Origin: Pseudomonas zanjanensis
GTDB taxonomy: Bacteria; Pseudomonadota; Gammaproteobacteria; Pseudomonadales; Pseudomonadaceae
Reading direction: 5' to 3'
NCBI RefSeq assembly: GCF_014268745.2
Contig: NZ_JABWRB020000001.1
Location: 558,001-622,000 of the forward strand
DNA length: 64,000 nt
Position 1 is the stretch's first letter, and the number at the start of each line of letters is the position of its first letter. Shown piece after piece: positions 1 to 8,257 of this stretch. The translations under genes and the position numbers were made by a program. Under the pieces are notes generated by a model that saw nothing but the letters and a program-made list of their open reading frames with translations, was not told the origin of the DNA and did not search any database.

Positions 1-352
1 GGGCGGTGATCATCACCATCACCCAGGCGCTCGCCACGCCGATGCCGAAGCGCAATGCCAGGTGCGGCCAGAAGCCCCATGCCCAGAACGACGCCAGGGT
101 CAGGAGCACGCACAGCCATAGGCCGCCGAGCAACCGCCGCCGCACCTGTTCCGGGCGCCGGGCGAACATGGCGTCCAGCGCGCCGAGGAAATAACCCAGG
201 TAGTTGGCGGCGGCAATCAGACCGGCGGCGGTCAAGTCGACCTGACCTTCGCCGATCAAATGAGGTAACTGCGGTGTGAGGGCGAAGCGGCCGATGCCCA
301 TGGCCATCATCAGCGCGATGAAGCTGCCGAGCAGGCGAATAAAAGGTGACAT
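1..352 (-). CDS. MFS transporter, YbfB/YjiJ-like, partial (C-terminus outside window)
   Basis: The frame starts at an ATG at 352 and runs off the left edge, giving the first 117 residues. It opens with MSPFIRLLGSFIALMMAMGIGRF and continues with a second hydrophobic stretch (LTAAGLIAAANYLGYFLGA) and a third (LLGGLWLCVLLTLASFWAW). The MGIGRFALTPQLP motif in helix 1 is typical of the YbfB/YjiJ branch of the major facilitator superfamily, inner-membrane transporters of mostly unknown substrate. It is divergent from the LysR regulator at 457, with about 100 bp between the starts. This arrangement suggests that the regulator controls the transporter. The substrate cannot be inferred. Confidence 0.8.
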   Translation of the reverse strand, partial: MSPFIRLLGSFIALMMAMGIGRFALTPQLPHLIGEGQVDLTAAGLIAAANYLGYFLGALDAMFARRPEQVRRRLLGGLWLCVLLTLASFWAWGFWPHLALRFGIGVASAWVMVMITA

Positions 353-456
353 GGTCGTTCTCCGGTTGTCGGGGGGAATGACCGTCAGGCTAGGACTGAT
401 TGACTTTCATTAAAAATGAATAATAGTGAGTAACTTGTTCTTTTTTGGAGAAGGTC

Positions 457-1350
457 GTGGAGTTCAGCCAGTTAAGGATTTTCCAGGCCGTGGCCGAGGA
501 AGGTTCGATCACCCGGGCTGCGGAGCGCTTGCACCGGGTGCCCTCGAACCTGTCGACCCGGCTTAAGCAGCTCGAAGAGCAGTTGGGCGTAGACCTTTTC
601 CTAAGAGAGCGTCAGCGCTTGCAGTTGTCACCGGCAGGAAAAGTCCTGCTGGACTATGCAACCAAGCTCTTCGCCTTGCACGACGAAGCCCACGCAGCGG
701 TGCAGGGCGGACAACCGGCCGGGGATTTCCTGCTGGGAACGATGTACAGCACGGCGGCGACGCATTTGCCGGACCTGCTGGCGGCGTATCACCGGAGGTA
801 TCCAGCGGTGAACCTGCAAGTGCAGTCGGGGCCCAGTGGTGAACTGTTTGAAGGCCTGCTCACCAATCGGCTCGATGCGGCGTTGGTGGACGGCCCGCTG
901 GAGCTGGCGGGGCTGGATGGCGTGCCGCTGTGCGACGAACGGTTGGTGCTGATCACCGAGGCCGATCACCCGCCGGTGCGCAGTGCGCTGGATGTGCAGG
1001 GCCGCGCGGTGTTCACGTTCCGCCGTGGCTGCTCGTACCGGATGCGCTTGGAAGCCTGGTTTGCCCACGATCACGCGACCATGGGCCGGGCGATGGAAAT
1101 CGAGTCTTACCAGGGGATGCTGGCGTGTGTGATCGCCGGATCCGGCGTGGCGTTGATGTCCGAGTCGATGCTGGCCAGCCTGCCGGGCCGCGAGCGGGTG
1201 ACGGTGCATCCGCTGGCCGAGCCGTTTGCCAGCGCCACCACTTGGCTGATGTGGCGTAAAGGCATGGTCGGGGCCAACTTGAATGCCTGGATTGAATTGC
1301 AACAACAGGCGTGGCCGCGAGCGCCAATGATCACGGCGCAATCGGCTTGA
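457..1350 (+). CDS. LysR family transcriptional regulator (PtrR-like)
   Basis: The protein has an N-terminal winged helix-turn-helix (residues about 1–60, with GSITRAAERLHRVPSNLSTR as recognition region) and a LysR substrate-binding domain (about 90–290). The wording around the HTH resembles regulators annotated as PtrR, putrescine-utilisation type; that is a resemblance from memory and not proof of ligand. I chose GTG at 457 because GGAGAAGG lies 4–11 bp upstream; an in-frame TTG at 445 would place the ribosome-binding site inside the gene. It is about 297 residues, normal for the family. The divergent MFS gene at 352 is its most likely target. Confidence 0.85.
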   Translation: MEFSQLRIFQAVAEEGSITRAAERLHRVPSNLSTRLKQLEEQLGVDLFLRERQRLQLSPAGKVLLDYATKLFALHDEAHAAVQGGQPAGDFLLGTMYSTAATHLPDLLAAYHRRYPAVNLQVQSGPSGELFEGLLTNRLDAALVDGPLELAGLDGVPLCDERLVLITEADHPPVRSALDVQGRAVFTFRRGCSYRMRLEAWFAHDHATMGRAMEIESYQGMLACVIAGSGVALMSESMLASLPGRERVTVHPLAEPFASATTWLMWRKGMVGANLNAWIELQQQAWPRAPMITAQSA

Positions 1351-1489
1351 ACTCCGGGAGGTGGATTTGGATCAATTCAGTAACAGATCATTGCAAACTG
1401 AGACGAGCATTGCATAGCACATCGGACTATTATCAGTGCGAAGGGGCCACAGAAATCTGCCGCTCGCACCACCCTGAGGGGGCACCACG

Positions 1490-1618
1490 ATGAAAGAGAA
1501 AATCCAGAACTGGCTTCACGACTTGGGTGTCGCGCTTGGCCTGATCGAGCCGCCGATGCAACCGGTACCGATCCGCACCGATGACGAGCAACGCCGCCGC
1601 CAGCCGCGCCGCCGGTAA
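1490..1618 (+). CDS. PA1414-like small protein, 42 residues
   Basis: A short reading frame starts at ATG 1490 and ends at TAA 1618. It encodes a basic, arginine-rich peptide beginning MKEKIQNWLHDLGVALGLIEP and ending in RRRQPRRR. GAGGGG lies about 9 bp upstream. I recognise it as the small protein called PA1414 family in Pseudomonas, and the nearby gbu genes (PA1418–PA1422 in P. aeruginosa) support this by synteny. Function is unknown. From memory, the PA1414 locus of P. aeruginosa is associated with an oxygen-responsive small RNA; I cannot confirm that here. A very stable hairpin follows directly. Confidence 0.7.
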   Translation: MKEKIQNWLHDLGVALGLIEPPMQPVPIRTDDEQRRRQPRRR

Positions 1619-1637
1619 ATACACCAGGAATTTGGAG

Positions 1638-1691
1638 AGATCGCAGTTCCGGACCATCTCGATCGAGATGGCCCGGAACTGCGATCTTTTT
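1638..1691 (+). terminator. Rho-independent terminator after the PA1414-like gene
   Basis: A 15-bp arm starting AGATCGCAGTTCCGG pairs with CCGGAACTGCGATCT. The inner arm CCATCTCGA/TCGAGATGG is also a perfect palindrome, so only one A·C mismatch interrupts about 24 bp of pairing. A run of five T follows. The stem is unusually long for a simple terminator. Confidence 0.85.
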
Positions 1692-1710
1692 ATTGGTGGC
1701 GCGAACCCCT

Positions 1711-1834
1711 GTGGCGAGGGAGCTTGCTCCCGCTGGGCTGCGTAGCAGCCCCAAGATGTATCCATCACCGCAGTGCGGCAGACAGGACGCCGGGGCCTGC
1801 TTCGCAGTCCAGCGGGAGCAAGCTCCCTCGTCAC
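1711..1834. repeat. REPIN, family A (GTGGCGAGGGAGCTTGCTCC)
   Basis: Two REP sequences face each other: GTGGCGAGGGAGCTTGCTCC on the left and its near-reverse complement on the right (right arm CTCGTCAC, one change from CTCGCCAC). The interior holds CTGCGTAGCAGCC, a second small palindrome. The same doublet occurs eight more times in this window. REPINs are mobilised by RAYT transposases in Pseudomonas; no RAYT gene is present here. Confidence 0.9.
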
Positions 1835-1847
1835 AGGGATGTGTTGC

Positions 1848-1880
1848 AAAAAGGGGCATGGCCACCGACGCCATGCCTCT
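1848..1880 (-). terminator. Terminator of the gbuA operon
   Basis: Read on the minus strand, GGCATGGC and GCCATGCC pair around a 7-base loop and are followed by CCTTTTT. It sits 25 bp past the stop of the sodium:solute symporter and would end the leftward operon that starts at gbuA. Confidence 0.75.
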
Positions 1881-1904
1881 TGAAGAATCTGTCTCAGTGC
1901 TCGG

Positions 1905-3293
1905 TCAAACCGCCTTGGCCACCACGTTCGACCTGTGCGACAGCAAGCTCACCAGCACGAAACTCACCAGCGCCACGCTCAGGCTGTAGTAGATCGGTGT
2001 GTTCGCATCCAGGCCATCCTTGAACATGAAGAACAGCGCGGTCAAGAAGCCCAGCGACATGCTGGTGATCGCGCCAGCGGTGGTGGCGCGTTTCCAGTAG
2101 ATGGCGCCGATCAGCGGGATCAGCATGCCGCCCACCAACAGGTTGTAGGCCAGGGTGAGGGCGCTGATGACGTCGCTGACCACCAGGGCGATCACCAGGA
2201 CCATCGCCCCCATCAGCAGGGTGGCGATGCGGTTTTCGTGGACGTCGCCGCTGCCGCTCTCACGGCCATGACGCAGGCGGGGCAGCAGGTCCTGGACCAC
2301 CGTGGTGGACGCGGCGAGCAGGCCCGCCGCGGCGGTGGACATCAAGGCCGCCAGGGCCGCGGCGATCACCAATCCACGAATGCCATTGGGCAGGCTGGTC
2401 TGCACCACGCTGGCGAAAGCGTTGTTGACGTTTTCCAGATCCGGTAGCAACACCTTTGCCGCCATGCCGATCAGCGCCCCAGCCAGGCCGTACAGCACGC
2501 AGTACAGGCCGGCGGCGGTGCCGGCCACTTTGGCCACGCCTTCGCTGCGGGCGGTGAACACCCGCTGCCAGATGTCCTGGCCGATGAAGATGCCGAAAAA
2601 GTAGATCAGGAAGTAGGTAAGGATGGTGTCCCAGCCAATCGCGGTGAAATCGAAGTAGCTGGCCGGCAAGGCCGCCACCATCGCGTCCCAGCCGCCGGCA
2701 TCGCCGATGGACATCGGCATCAGCAGGAACACCAGGCCAATGGTCATGATCAAGAATTGCACGATATCCGTGAGGGTCAGCGACCACATGCCGCCAATGG
2801 TGGAATACAGCACCACCACGCCACCGCCCACCAGGATCGACAACCAGAACGGCAGGCCGAACAGCACCTGCATCACGGTGCCGATGGCGATGGTCGAGGT
2901 GGCGCCGATCATCAGCGCATACACCAGCATGATCAGCGCACTGGCCTGGCGCGCGGCCGGGTTGTAGCGGCGCTCCAGCACTTGGGTCACGGTGTAGATC
3001 TTCAGTTTGAGCAACGGCTTGGCGAGGAACAGGCTCAGGCCTACGATGCCCAGGCCGATGGCGCCGCACAGCCAGAACCCGGAAATGCCATGGACGTAGC
3101 CCAGGCGCACGGTGCCGATGGTCGATGCGCCGCCCAGCACGGTGGCGGCCATGGTGCCCAAGTAGAAGCCCGGGCCGAGGTTGCGCCCGGCGACCAGGTA
3201 GTCGTCACGGGTCTTGGCGCGGCGCATGCCGTACCAGCCGAGGGCGATCATGCCGGCGGCGTAGATGAGAACGACGATTAAATCCAAAGCCAT
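1905..3293 (-). CDS. Sodium:solute symporter family transporter
   Basis: This is a 462-residue polytopic inner-membrane protein with about 13 hydrophobic helices. It has the SSS-family start (LIVVLIYAAGMIALGWYGM) followed by a RTRDDYLVAGRNLGP-like helix-2 motif (AKTRDDYLVAGRNLGPGFY). SSS proteins couple sodium import to uptake of sugars, amino acids, purines or organic acids. It is the last gene of the leftward run from gbuA, matching the place of PA1418 in P. aeruginosa, so a guanidino compound or its product is a reasonable substrate guess. It is separated from the NCS1 gene by 190 bp that contain a REPIN, and a terminator follows it. Confidence 0.88.
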   Translation of the reverse strand: MALDLIVVLIYAAGMIALGWYGMRRAKTRDDYLVAGRNLGPGFYLGTMAATVLGGASTIGTVRLGYVHGISGFWLCGAIGLGIVGLSLFLAKPLLKLKIYTVTQVLERRYNPAARQASALIMLVYALMIGATSTIAIGTVMQVLFGLPFWLSILVGGGVVVLYSTIGGMWSLTLTDIVQFLIMTIGLVFLLMPMSIGDAGGWDAMVAALPASYFDFTAIGWDTILTYFLIYFFGIFIGQDIWQRVFTARSEGVAKVAGTAAGLYCVLYGLAGALIGMAAKVLLPDLENVNNAFASVVQTSLPNGIRGLVIAAALAALMSTAAAGLLAASTTVVQDLLPRLRHGRESGSGDVHENRIATLLMGAMVLVIALVVSDVISALTLAYNLLVGGMLIPLIGAIYWKRATTAGAITSMSLGFLTALFFMFKDGLDANTPIYYSLSVALVSFVLVSLLSHRSNVVAKAV

Positions 3294-3363
3294 GATGGCG
3301 TGTCTCCGATTGTCTTTTTTATGTACGGGACGAAGTGCTGCTGTCCCTGGCGAACGAGTCTTT

Positions 3364-3470
3364 GTGGCGAGGGAGCTTGCTCCCGCTCGACTGCGCAGCA
3401 GTCGTCGCTTATCGGTTCAGAAACTTGGGGGGCTGCTGCGCAGCCCAGCGGGAGCAAGCTCCCTCGCCAC
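3364..3470. repeat. REPIN, family A, inside the gbuA operon
   Basis: Facing copies of GTGGCGAGGGAGCTTGCTCC bracket about 60 bp containing GGCTGCTGCGCAGCCC. It sits in the 190-bp gap between the two transporter genes of the gbuA operon, where the transcript would fold into a long hairpin. Confidence 0.9.
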
Positions 3471-3483
3471 GGGTATTTTTCAG

Positions 3484-4986
3484 TCAGGCGGTCTGCCGGA
3501 GCTCTGATTTAGCAAGCGGCGCTGTGCCCCGCGGATCTTGCGGCCCATACACCGCCGCCGGCTCTGGAAACAGCCCCAACAACGCCAGGTACACCACCGA
3601 GGCCAGGCCCAGGGTCACCGGCAGGCTGATGTCGATCCCGCCGGCCAGTTCCCCCAGCGGCCCGACGAACTGCCCTGGCAGGTTGACGAAGCACAACCCC
3701 ACCAGCGCGCTGGGGATCCACGCCCCCAGGCCGCGCCAGTTCCAGCCGTGGCTGAACCAGTAGCGCCCGCCGGTTTCGCCGCGGGTGAACACTTGCAGGT
3801 CGTCCGGGCAGTAGAAGCCGCGGCGCACCAGCAGGCCGATGATCATGATCACCATCCAGGGTGTGGTGCAGGTGATGATCAGCACCGCGAAGGTCGACAC
3901 GCTCTGCACCAGGTTCGCCGCGAAGCGCCCGATGAAGATGAAGGCAATCGACAGCACGCCGATCAGCAGCGTCGCCTTGACCCGCGACAGCAGCCGTGGA
4001 AACACGCTGGACATGTCCAGCCCGGTGCCATACAGCGACGTGGTGCCGGTGGACATGCCGCCGATCACCGCGATCAGGCACACCGGCAGGAAGAACCACC
4101 CCGGCGACACCGCCAGCAGCCCGCCCACGTAGTTATTGGCCGCGATGTAGTCCGGCGCCTTGATCGCCACGATGGTGGCGGTGGCGAGGCCGAACAGGAA
4201 CGGGATCAATGTCGCCAGTTGCGCCGCGATCACCGCCAGCATGATGCGGCGCTTGGGCGTGTTGCGCGGGATGTAGCGCGACCAGTCACCGAGGAACGCA
4301 CCGAAGGAAATCGGGTTGCTCATGGCCACCAGCGCCGCGCCGATGAAGGCGGCGTAGAAGCCCGGCTGGCCAAGGCTGACCGTGCCGGCGAACTGGCTGT
4401 CAAAGGTCGGTGCGAAGGCGAAGATGCCGAGCAGGAACAGCAGGCTGGCGGCCCACACGGCGATGCGGTTGACCCACAGCATGAAGCGGAAGCCGTAGAT
4501 GCACACGGTCAACACCAGCAGGGCGAACAGGCCGTAGGCCAGGCCCAGGCTCAAGTCGGTTTCCGGCACGCCGATCAGCCGCTTGGCGCCGCCGATCAAT
4601 GCATCGCCCGAACTCCACACCGACAGTGAGAAAAACGCGATGGCGGTCAGCAACGAGAGGAACGAGCCGACGATTCGCCCGTGCACGCCGAAGTGCGCGC
4701 CGGATGACACCGCGTTGTTGGTGCCGTTGAGCGGACCGAACAGGCCCATCGGCGCGAGAATGATCGAACCCACCAACACGCCCAGCACAATCGCCCAGAC
4801 CCCGGCCTGGAACGACAGGCCGAACAGCACCGGAAAACTGCCGAGCACGGCGGTGGCAAAGGTATTGGCGCCGCCGAAGATCAGGCGAAACAGGTCGCCT
4901 GTGCCTGCGGTGCGTTCGTGGTCCGGGATCTGTTCGACCCCGTTGGTTTCAATCTGCGTAAGGCTTTTATCGTTATTGTTATTCAT
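3484..4986 (-). CDS. NCS1 family cytosine/purine permease-like transporter
   Basis: This 500-residue protein has about 12 transmembrane segments. The short hydrophilic N-terminus with GVEQIPDHER is followed by the NCS1 signature region (FGANTF-like RLIFGGANTFATAVLGSFP, then GPLNGTNNAVSSGAHFGVHG). NCS1 permeases import nucleobases, allantoin, hydantoins and related ring or ureido compounds. It lies between the NTF2-like gene and the sodium:solute symporter in the gbuA operon, as PA1419 does in P. aeruginosa. Import of a guanidino- or ureido-type nitrogen source is an inference from this context. The start ATG at 4986 follows GGAGCAGATC. Confidence 0.87.
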   Translation of the reverse strand: MNNNNDKSLTQIETNGVEQIPDHERTAGTGDLFRLIFGGANTFATAVLGSFPVLFGLSFQAGVWAIVLGVLVGSIILAPMGLFGPLNGTNNAVSSGAHFGVHGRIVGSFLSLLTAIAFFSLSVWSSGDALIGGAKRLIGVPETDLSLGLAYGLFALLVLTVCIYGFRFMLWVNRIAVWAASLLFLLGIFAFAPTFDSQFAGTVSLGQPGFYAAFIGAALVAMSNPISFGAFLGDWSRYIPRNTPKRRIMLAVIAAQLATLIPFLFGLATATIVAIKAPDYIAANNYVGGLLAVSPGWFFLPVCLIAVIGGMSTGTTSLYGTGLDMSSVFPRLLSRVKATLLIGVLSIAFIFIGRFAANLVQSVSTFAVLIITCTTPWMVIMIIGLLVRRGFYCPDDLQVFTRGETGGRYWFSHGWNWRGLGAWIPSALVGLCFVNLPGQFVGPLGELAGGIDISLPVTLGLASVVYLALLGLFPEPAAVYGPQDPRGTAPLAKSELRQTA

Positions 4987-5038
4987 GATCTGCTCCGATC
5001 ATCGAGGCGCATTCATCGGTTGTGAATGTCGCCTGTGG

Positions 5039-5446
5039 CTAAGGGGGTGGCAGCCCTTCCGGCATTGCGGACAAATGTTCATGACAGGCCAGCCATAGGC
5101 CTTGTTGTTCTTGGCGAAACACAATGGTTTCGCGCTCCTGGCTAATGTGAAGCTCCCCTTGCATGCGCAGCTCGGTGGCCACGTCATGGATAAAAATCGC
5201 CACGTCCCCTTGCAGGCTGACGAAGGCGTTGCTCGAGGTGCAGCTCAGCACCTCGAAGCCATCCTCGGACCTCCAGCGATCCCACAACGCCCGGTAGGCA
5301 TCGCGTGACAGCAGGGGCTGTTCGAGGGTGTGGAACACGAAGCTCGCATCGGTGCTGAACGCACTGAAATAAGCCTCGCGATCGTTGCGGGCGAAGGCCG
5401 ACACCAGCTCAGCGGCGGCCTTGAGAACCTGGTCTCGATGGCTCAT
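5039..5446 (-). CDS. NTF2/SnoaL-like domain protein (PA1420-like)
   Basis: A 135-residue single-domain protein of the nuclear-transport-factor-2 fold. It opens with a helical segment (VLKAAAELVSAFARNDREAYFSAFS) that is typical of the SnoaL/DUF4440 group, followed by predicted beta strands. It begins 9 bp after the gbuA stop codon, so it is almost certainly co-translated with guanidinobutyrase. The family contains small-molecule-binding proteins and enzymes; nothing in the sequence fixes a reaction. P. aeruginosa has a comparable small gene (PA1420) at the same place. Confidence 0.75.
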   Translation of the reverse strand: MSHRDQVLKAAAELVSAFARNDREAYFSAFSTDASFVFHTLEQPLLSRDAYRALWDRWRSEDGFEVLSCTSSNAFVSLQGDVAIFIHDVATELRMQGELHISQERETIVFRQEQQGLWLACHEHLSAMPEGLPPP

Positions 5447-5455
5447 GACGGCGCC

Positions 5456-6406
5456 TCAGCGATGAACCACGCCAGGCAGTACGCAGAGCATTTCGTACAG
5501 CAGGTTGGCGCCCAGCAGCGAGGTGTTGCCGGTGGTGTCGTACGGCGGCGAGACTTCTACCAGATCGCAACCGACCAGGTCGAGGCCCTGGCAGCCACGG
5601 ACGATTTCGATCGCCTGGATGGTGGTCAGGCCACCGATTTCCGGGGTGCCGGTGCCGGGCGCCCAGGCCGGGTCGATACCGTCGATGTCGAAGCTCAGGT
5701 ACACCGGGCCGCCGCCGACTTTTTCACGCACTTCGGCCATCAACGGCGCCAGGGATTTGTGCCAGCACTCTTCGGCCTGGACCACGCGAAAGCCCTGATG
5801 GCGGCTCCAGTTGAAATCATCGGCGGTGTAGCCCTGGGCCCGCAGGCCGATCTGCACCACGCGGTCGCAATCGAGCAGGCCTTCTTCCACGGCGCGGCGG
5901 AAGGTGGTGCCGTGGGCGATTTTCTCGCCGAACATGTGGTCGTTCACATCGGCATGGGCGTCGATGTGCACCAGGCCGACCTTGCCGTGTTTCTTGTGAA
6001 TGGCTCGCAGTATCGGCAGGGTGATGGTGTGGTCGCCGCCCAGGGTCAGGGGGATGACGTTGTGTTCGAGGATCTTGTGGTACGACTCTTCGATGATCCG
6101 CACCGCGTCCAGCAGGTTGAAGGTGTTGATCGCCACGTCACCGATGTCCGCCACTGACAGCGAGTCGAACGGTGCAGCGCCGGTGGCCATGTTGTAGGGG
6201 CGGATCATCACGGATTCGGCGCGAATCTCCCGCGGCCCGAAACGGGTGCCGGCGCGCAGGGAGGTGCCGATGTCCAGCGGCACGCCGACGAAAGCAGCGT
6301 CCAGGCCGGCAGCGGTTTGCAAATGAGGAAGTCGCATCATGGTGGCGATGCCGCCGAAGCGCGGCATTTCGTTGCCGCCCAGTGGTTGGTGAAGAATCTT
6401 GTCCAC
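5456..6406 (-). CDS. gbuA: Guanidinobutyrase (ureohydrolase)
   Basis: A 316-residue member of the arginase/agmatinase family. All manganese ligands are visible: GGDH (His126), DAHAD (Asp149, His151, Asp153) and SFDIDGIDP (Asp240, Asp242). GbuA hydrolyses 4-guanidinobutyrate to 4-aminobutyrate and urea, a step of arginine degradation through 2-ketoarginine. The specific assignment to GbuA, as opposed to agmatinase SpeB or guanidinopropionase GpuA, rests on its neighbours: the divergent LysR gene and two downstream transporters match PA1418–PA1422. It is the first gene of the leftward operon; a candidate GbuR site lies about 95 bp upstream. Confidence 0.9.
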   Translation of the reverse strand: MDKILHQPLGGNEMPRFGGIATMMRLPHLQTAAGLDAAFVGVPLDIGTSLRAGTRFGPREIRAESVMIRPYNMATGAAPFDSLSVADIGDVAINTFNLLDAVRIIEESYHKILEHNVIPLTLGGDHTITLPILRAIHKKHGKVGLVHIDAHADVNDHMFGEKIAHGTTFRRAVEEGLLDCDRVVQIGLRAQGYTADDFNWSRHQGFRVVQAEECWHKSLAPLMAEVREKVGGGPVYLSFDIDGIDPAWAPGTGTPEIGGLTTIQAIEIVRGCQGLDLVGCDLVEVSPPYDTTGNTSLLGANLLYEMLCVLPGVVHR

Positions 6407-6490
6407 GGGTAGGGCCTCATCGTTGTTTTATTTATCAGGGGCCGATTCTGCGAAAAGCCGCTGTCGTGAAGAATCGCTGGCGGCAAATAC

Positions 6491-6514
6491 TTAGTTCAGA
6501 TTTTTCTAAACTAA
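6491..6514. promoter_or_regulatory. Palindrome in the gbuA–gbuR intergenic region, candidate GbuR operator
   Basis: TTAGTTCAGA and TCTAAACTAA form a 24-bp imperfect palindrome around TTTT, with one mismatched pair. It has the T…A dyad form of a LysR recognition site. The 341-bp gap 6407–6747 between the divergent genes also contains a REPIN (6573–6703), so the operator is close to gbuA and the repeat lies between it and gbuR. Confidence 0.5.
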
Positions 6515-6572
6515 TGGCGGGCGGGGCGATAGACTCCGCAGCAGCGCAATCCTGGGGCAGACGATTACCCCG

Positions 6573-6703
6573 GTGGCGAGGGAGCTTGCTCCCGCTGGGC
6601 TGCGAAGCGGCCCCAAAACCATTCACCTCGGTGTATCAGGTAGATCGCGTGGGCAGGTTTTACGACTGCTTCGCAACCGAGCGGGAGCAAGCTCCCCCGC
6701 CAC
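6573..6703. repeat. REPIN, family A, in the gbuA–gbuR control region
   Basis: Facing REP arms GTGGCGAGGGAGCTTGCTCC and its complement (one C/T change, CTCCCCCGCCAC). It occupies most of the space between the candidate operator and the gbuR start. Confidence 0.9.
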
Positions 6704-6747
6704 AAAAGCGCGACAAGTTCTGTTTATGTGTGATCCGGAGACACCCA

Positions 6748-7641
6748 ATGGCCAACGCTCTACCCGACCTGAAACTGCTGCGCATTTTCGTCAGCGTGGT
6801 CCGGCACCAGGGGTTCGCCAATGCCCAGCACGAGCTCAACCTCTCCACCTCGGCCATCAGCACTTATATGAGCCAGCTGGAATCGGCCCTGGGCCTGGTC
6901 CTCTGTCATCGTGGCCGGGGCGGGTTCAGCCTGACCAGCAAGGGCGAGTTGTTCCATCAGGAAACCCTGCGCCTGCTGGGCGAGCTCGAAGGCTTCGAAC
7001 AGTACGCCGCCGCGCTCAAGGGGGAACTGCGCGGCACGCTGAACCTGGGGGTGATCGACTCGACAGTGAGCGACACGGCCTTGCCATTCGCCGAAGCCAT
7101 CGGTGCCTACAGCCAGGAACATCCGGCGGTGCATTTGCACCTGTCGGTCCTGAGCCCTTACGAGCTGCAACTCGGTGTGCAGGACAACCGCCTGGACCTG
7201 GCCATCGGTGCGTTTTCCACGCGCATGAGCGGGTTGGTCTACATGCCGTTGTACCGCGAGCAGCACTGGTTGTATTGCAGCAACCGCCACCCGCTGTTCA
7301 ACGAGCGGCGCATCCCCGAACAGGTCATCACCCAGCAGCGCATGGTCGGACGCGGTTACTGGAGCCAGGCCGAGCTGGCTCGTCATGGCTTCAAGCACAG
7401 TGCGGCGACGGTCGAGAGCATGGAAGCGCAGTTGATCCTGGTGTTGTCCGGTGCCTACGTCGGTTATTTGCCTGAGCACTATGCCCAGGCTTGGGTCGAC
7501 AAGGGCGACTTGCGCGTGCTGTTGCCGGCGACCTTCGGTTATCAGGCGCCGTTTTCGATGATCGTGCGCCGTGGCCGCAGCCGCGAGCCGCTGATCCAGA
7601 CCTTCCGTGATTTGCTCAAAGCTCAACTGAACCAGGCCTGA
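6748..7641 (+). CDS. gbuR: LysR family regulator of guanidinobutyrate use
   Basis: A 297-residue LysR-type regulator. The winged HTH covers about residues 5–65 (FANAQHELNLSTSAISTYMS) and the effector-binding domain about 92–295. ATG 6748 follows CGGAG by 7 bp; the frame is open far upstream through the REPIN but no earlier start has a ribosome-binding site. It is divergent from gbuA, as PA1422 (GbuR) is from PA1421, and GbuR is known to activate gbuA in response to 4-guanidinobutyrate. It is followed by the DTW-domain gene 2 bp later, so the two are probably co-transcribed. Confidence 0.82.
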   Translation: MANALPDLKLLRIFVSVVRHQGFANAQHELNLSTSAISTYMSQLESALGLVLCHRGRGGFSLTSKGELFHQETLRLLGELEGFEQYAAALKGELRGTLNLGVIDSTVSDTALPFAEAIGAYSQEHPAVHLHLSVLSPYELQLGVQDNRLDLAIGAFSTRMSGLVYMPLYREQHWLYCSNRHPLFNERRIPEQVITQQRMVGRGYWSQAELARHGFKHSAATVESMEAQLILVLSGAYVGYLPEHYAQAWVDKGDLRVLLPATFGYQAPFSMIVRRGRSREPLIQTFRDLLKAQLNQA

Positions 7642-7643
7642 TC

Positions 7644-8240
7644 ATGTCCAGAATCCAATGCCCGCGCTGCCAACGACCGCAAAGCCATTGCCTGTGCCCG
7701 TTGATCCCCAACCTCGACAGCCGCACCCGGGTCTTGCTGTTGCAACATCCGAGCGAAGTGAACCACGCCTTGAACACTGCCCGGCTGGCGGCCTTGGGGC
7801 TGCGCAATGCCGAGCTGATCGTGGGCGAGGTGTTCGAGGATCTGCCCCGGTTGCTCAACCAGGCGGGTTATCAGGCGCGGTTGTTGTTTCCCGCTAACGA
7901 CGCGCAGCCGCTGCAAACCTACGGGCCGTCCGATGAGCCGCTGCTGTTGGTCGTTCCCGATGGCACCTGGCGCAAGGCGAGAAAACTGCTGCACCTCAAT
8001 CCGCTGCTGGCGGCGTTGCCGAGGGTGACGTTGGCTAACGGTGGGGTGTCTCGTTACCGTTTGCGCAAGGCACCGGGGCCGGGGGCGTTGTCGACGGTGG
8101 AGGCGATTGTCCAGGCGTTGCAGACACTCGAAGCGCCGACCCGTTTCGAGCCGCTGCTGAAGCCGTTCGAGGCGTTGATCGAGGGGCAGATTGTGGCGAT
8201 GGGGGAGGAGACGTTTCGGCGTAATCATGCTGAGAAATAA
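7644..8240 (+). CDS. DTW-domain protein, tRNA-uridine aminocarboxypropyltransferase (TapT/YfiP-like)
   Basis: A 198-residue protein. The N-terminus carries a probable zinc knuckle (Cys at about residues 6, 9, 16 and 18: CPRCQRPQSHCLCP). The family-defining DGTW sequence occurs in VVPDGTWRKARK. TapT proteins move the 3-amino-3-carboxypropyl group of S-adenosylmethionine to uridine 47 in the tRNA variable loop (acp3U), a cytoplasmic modification. It lies 2 bp after gbuR, but this linkage probably has no functional meaning. Pseudomonas genomes can hold more than one DTW protein, so the exact target nucleotide is not certain. Confidence 0.85.
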   Translation: MSRIQCPRCQRPQSHCLCPLIPNLDSRTRVLLLQHPSEVNHALNTARLAALGLRNAELIVGEVFEDLPRLLNQAGYQARLLFPANDAQPLQTYGPSDEPLLLVVPDGTWRKARKLLHLNPLLAALPRVTLANGGVSRYRLRKAPGPGALSTVEAIVQALQTLEAPTRFEPLLKPFEALIEGQIVAMGEETFRRNHAEK

Positions 8241-8257
8241 TGGTTGTCTTTGCCGGC

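Noticed and set aside
1367..1380. Possible ANR (FNR-type) box TTGGATCAATTCAG before the PA1414-like gene
   Set aside because: Only the TTG and TCA cores match TTGAT-N4-ATCAA and the distance to plausible -10 sequences is wrong for a class II site. An oxygen link would be attractive, but the sequence does not support it well enough.
1711..1834. REPIN copies considered as CRISPR repeats or IS ends
   Set aside because: They are paired inverted sequences scattered singly between genes, with no regular spacer array, no cas genes, no transposase and no target-site duplication pattern that I can see.
1693..2447. Small plus-strand frames around the first REPIN and the symporter 3' end
   Set aside because: They arise from REP sequence or lie antisense to the sodium:solute symporter; none has a ribosome-binding site.
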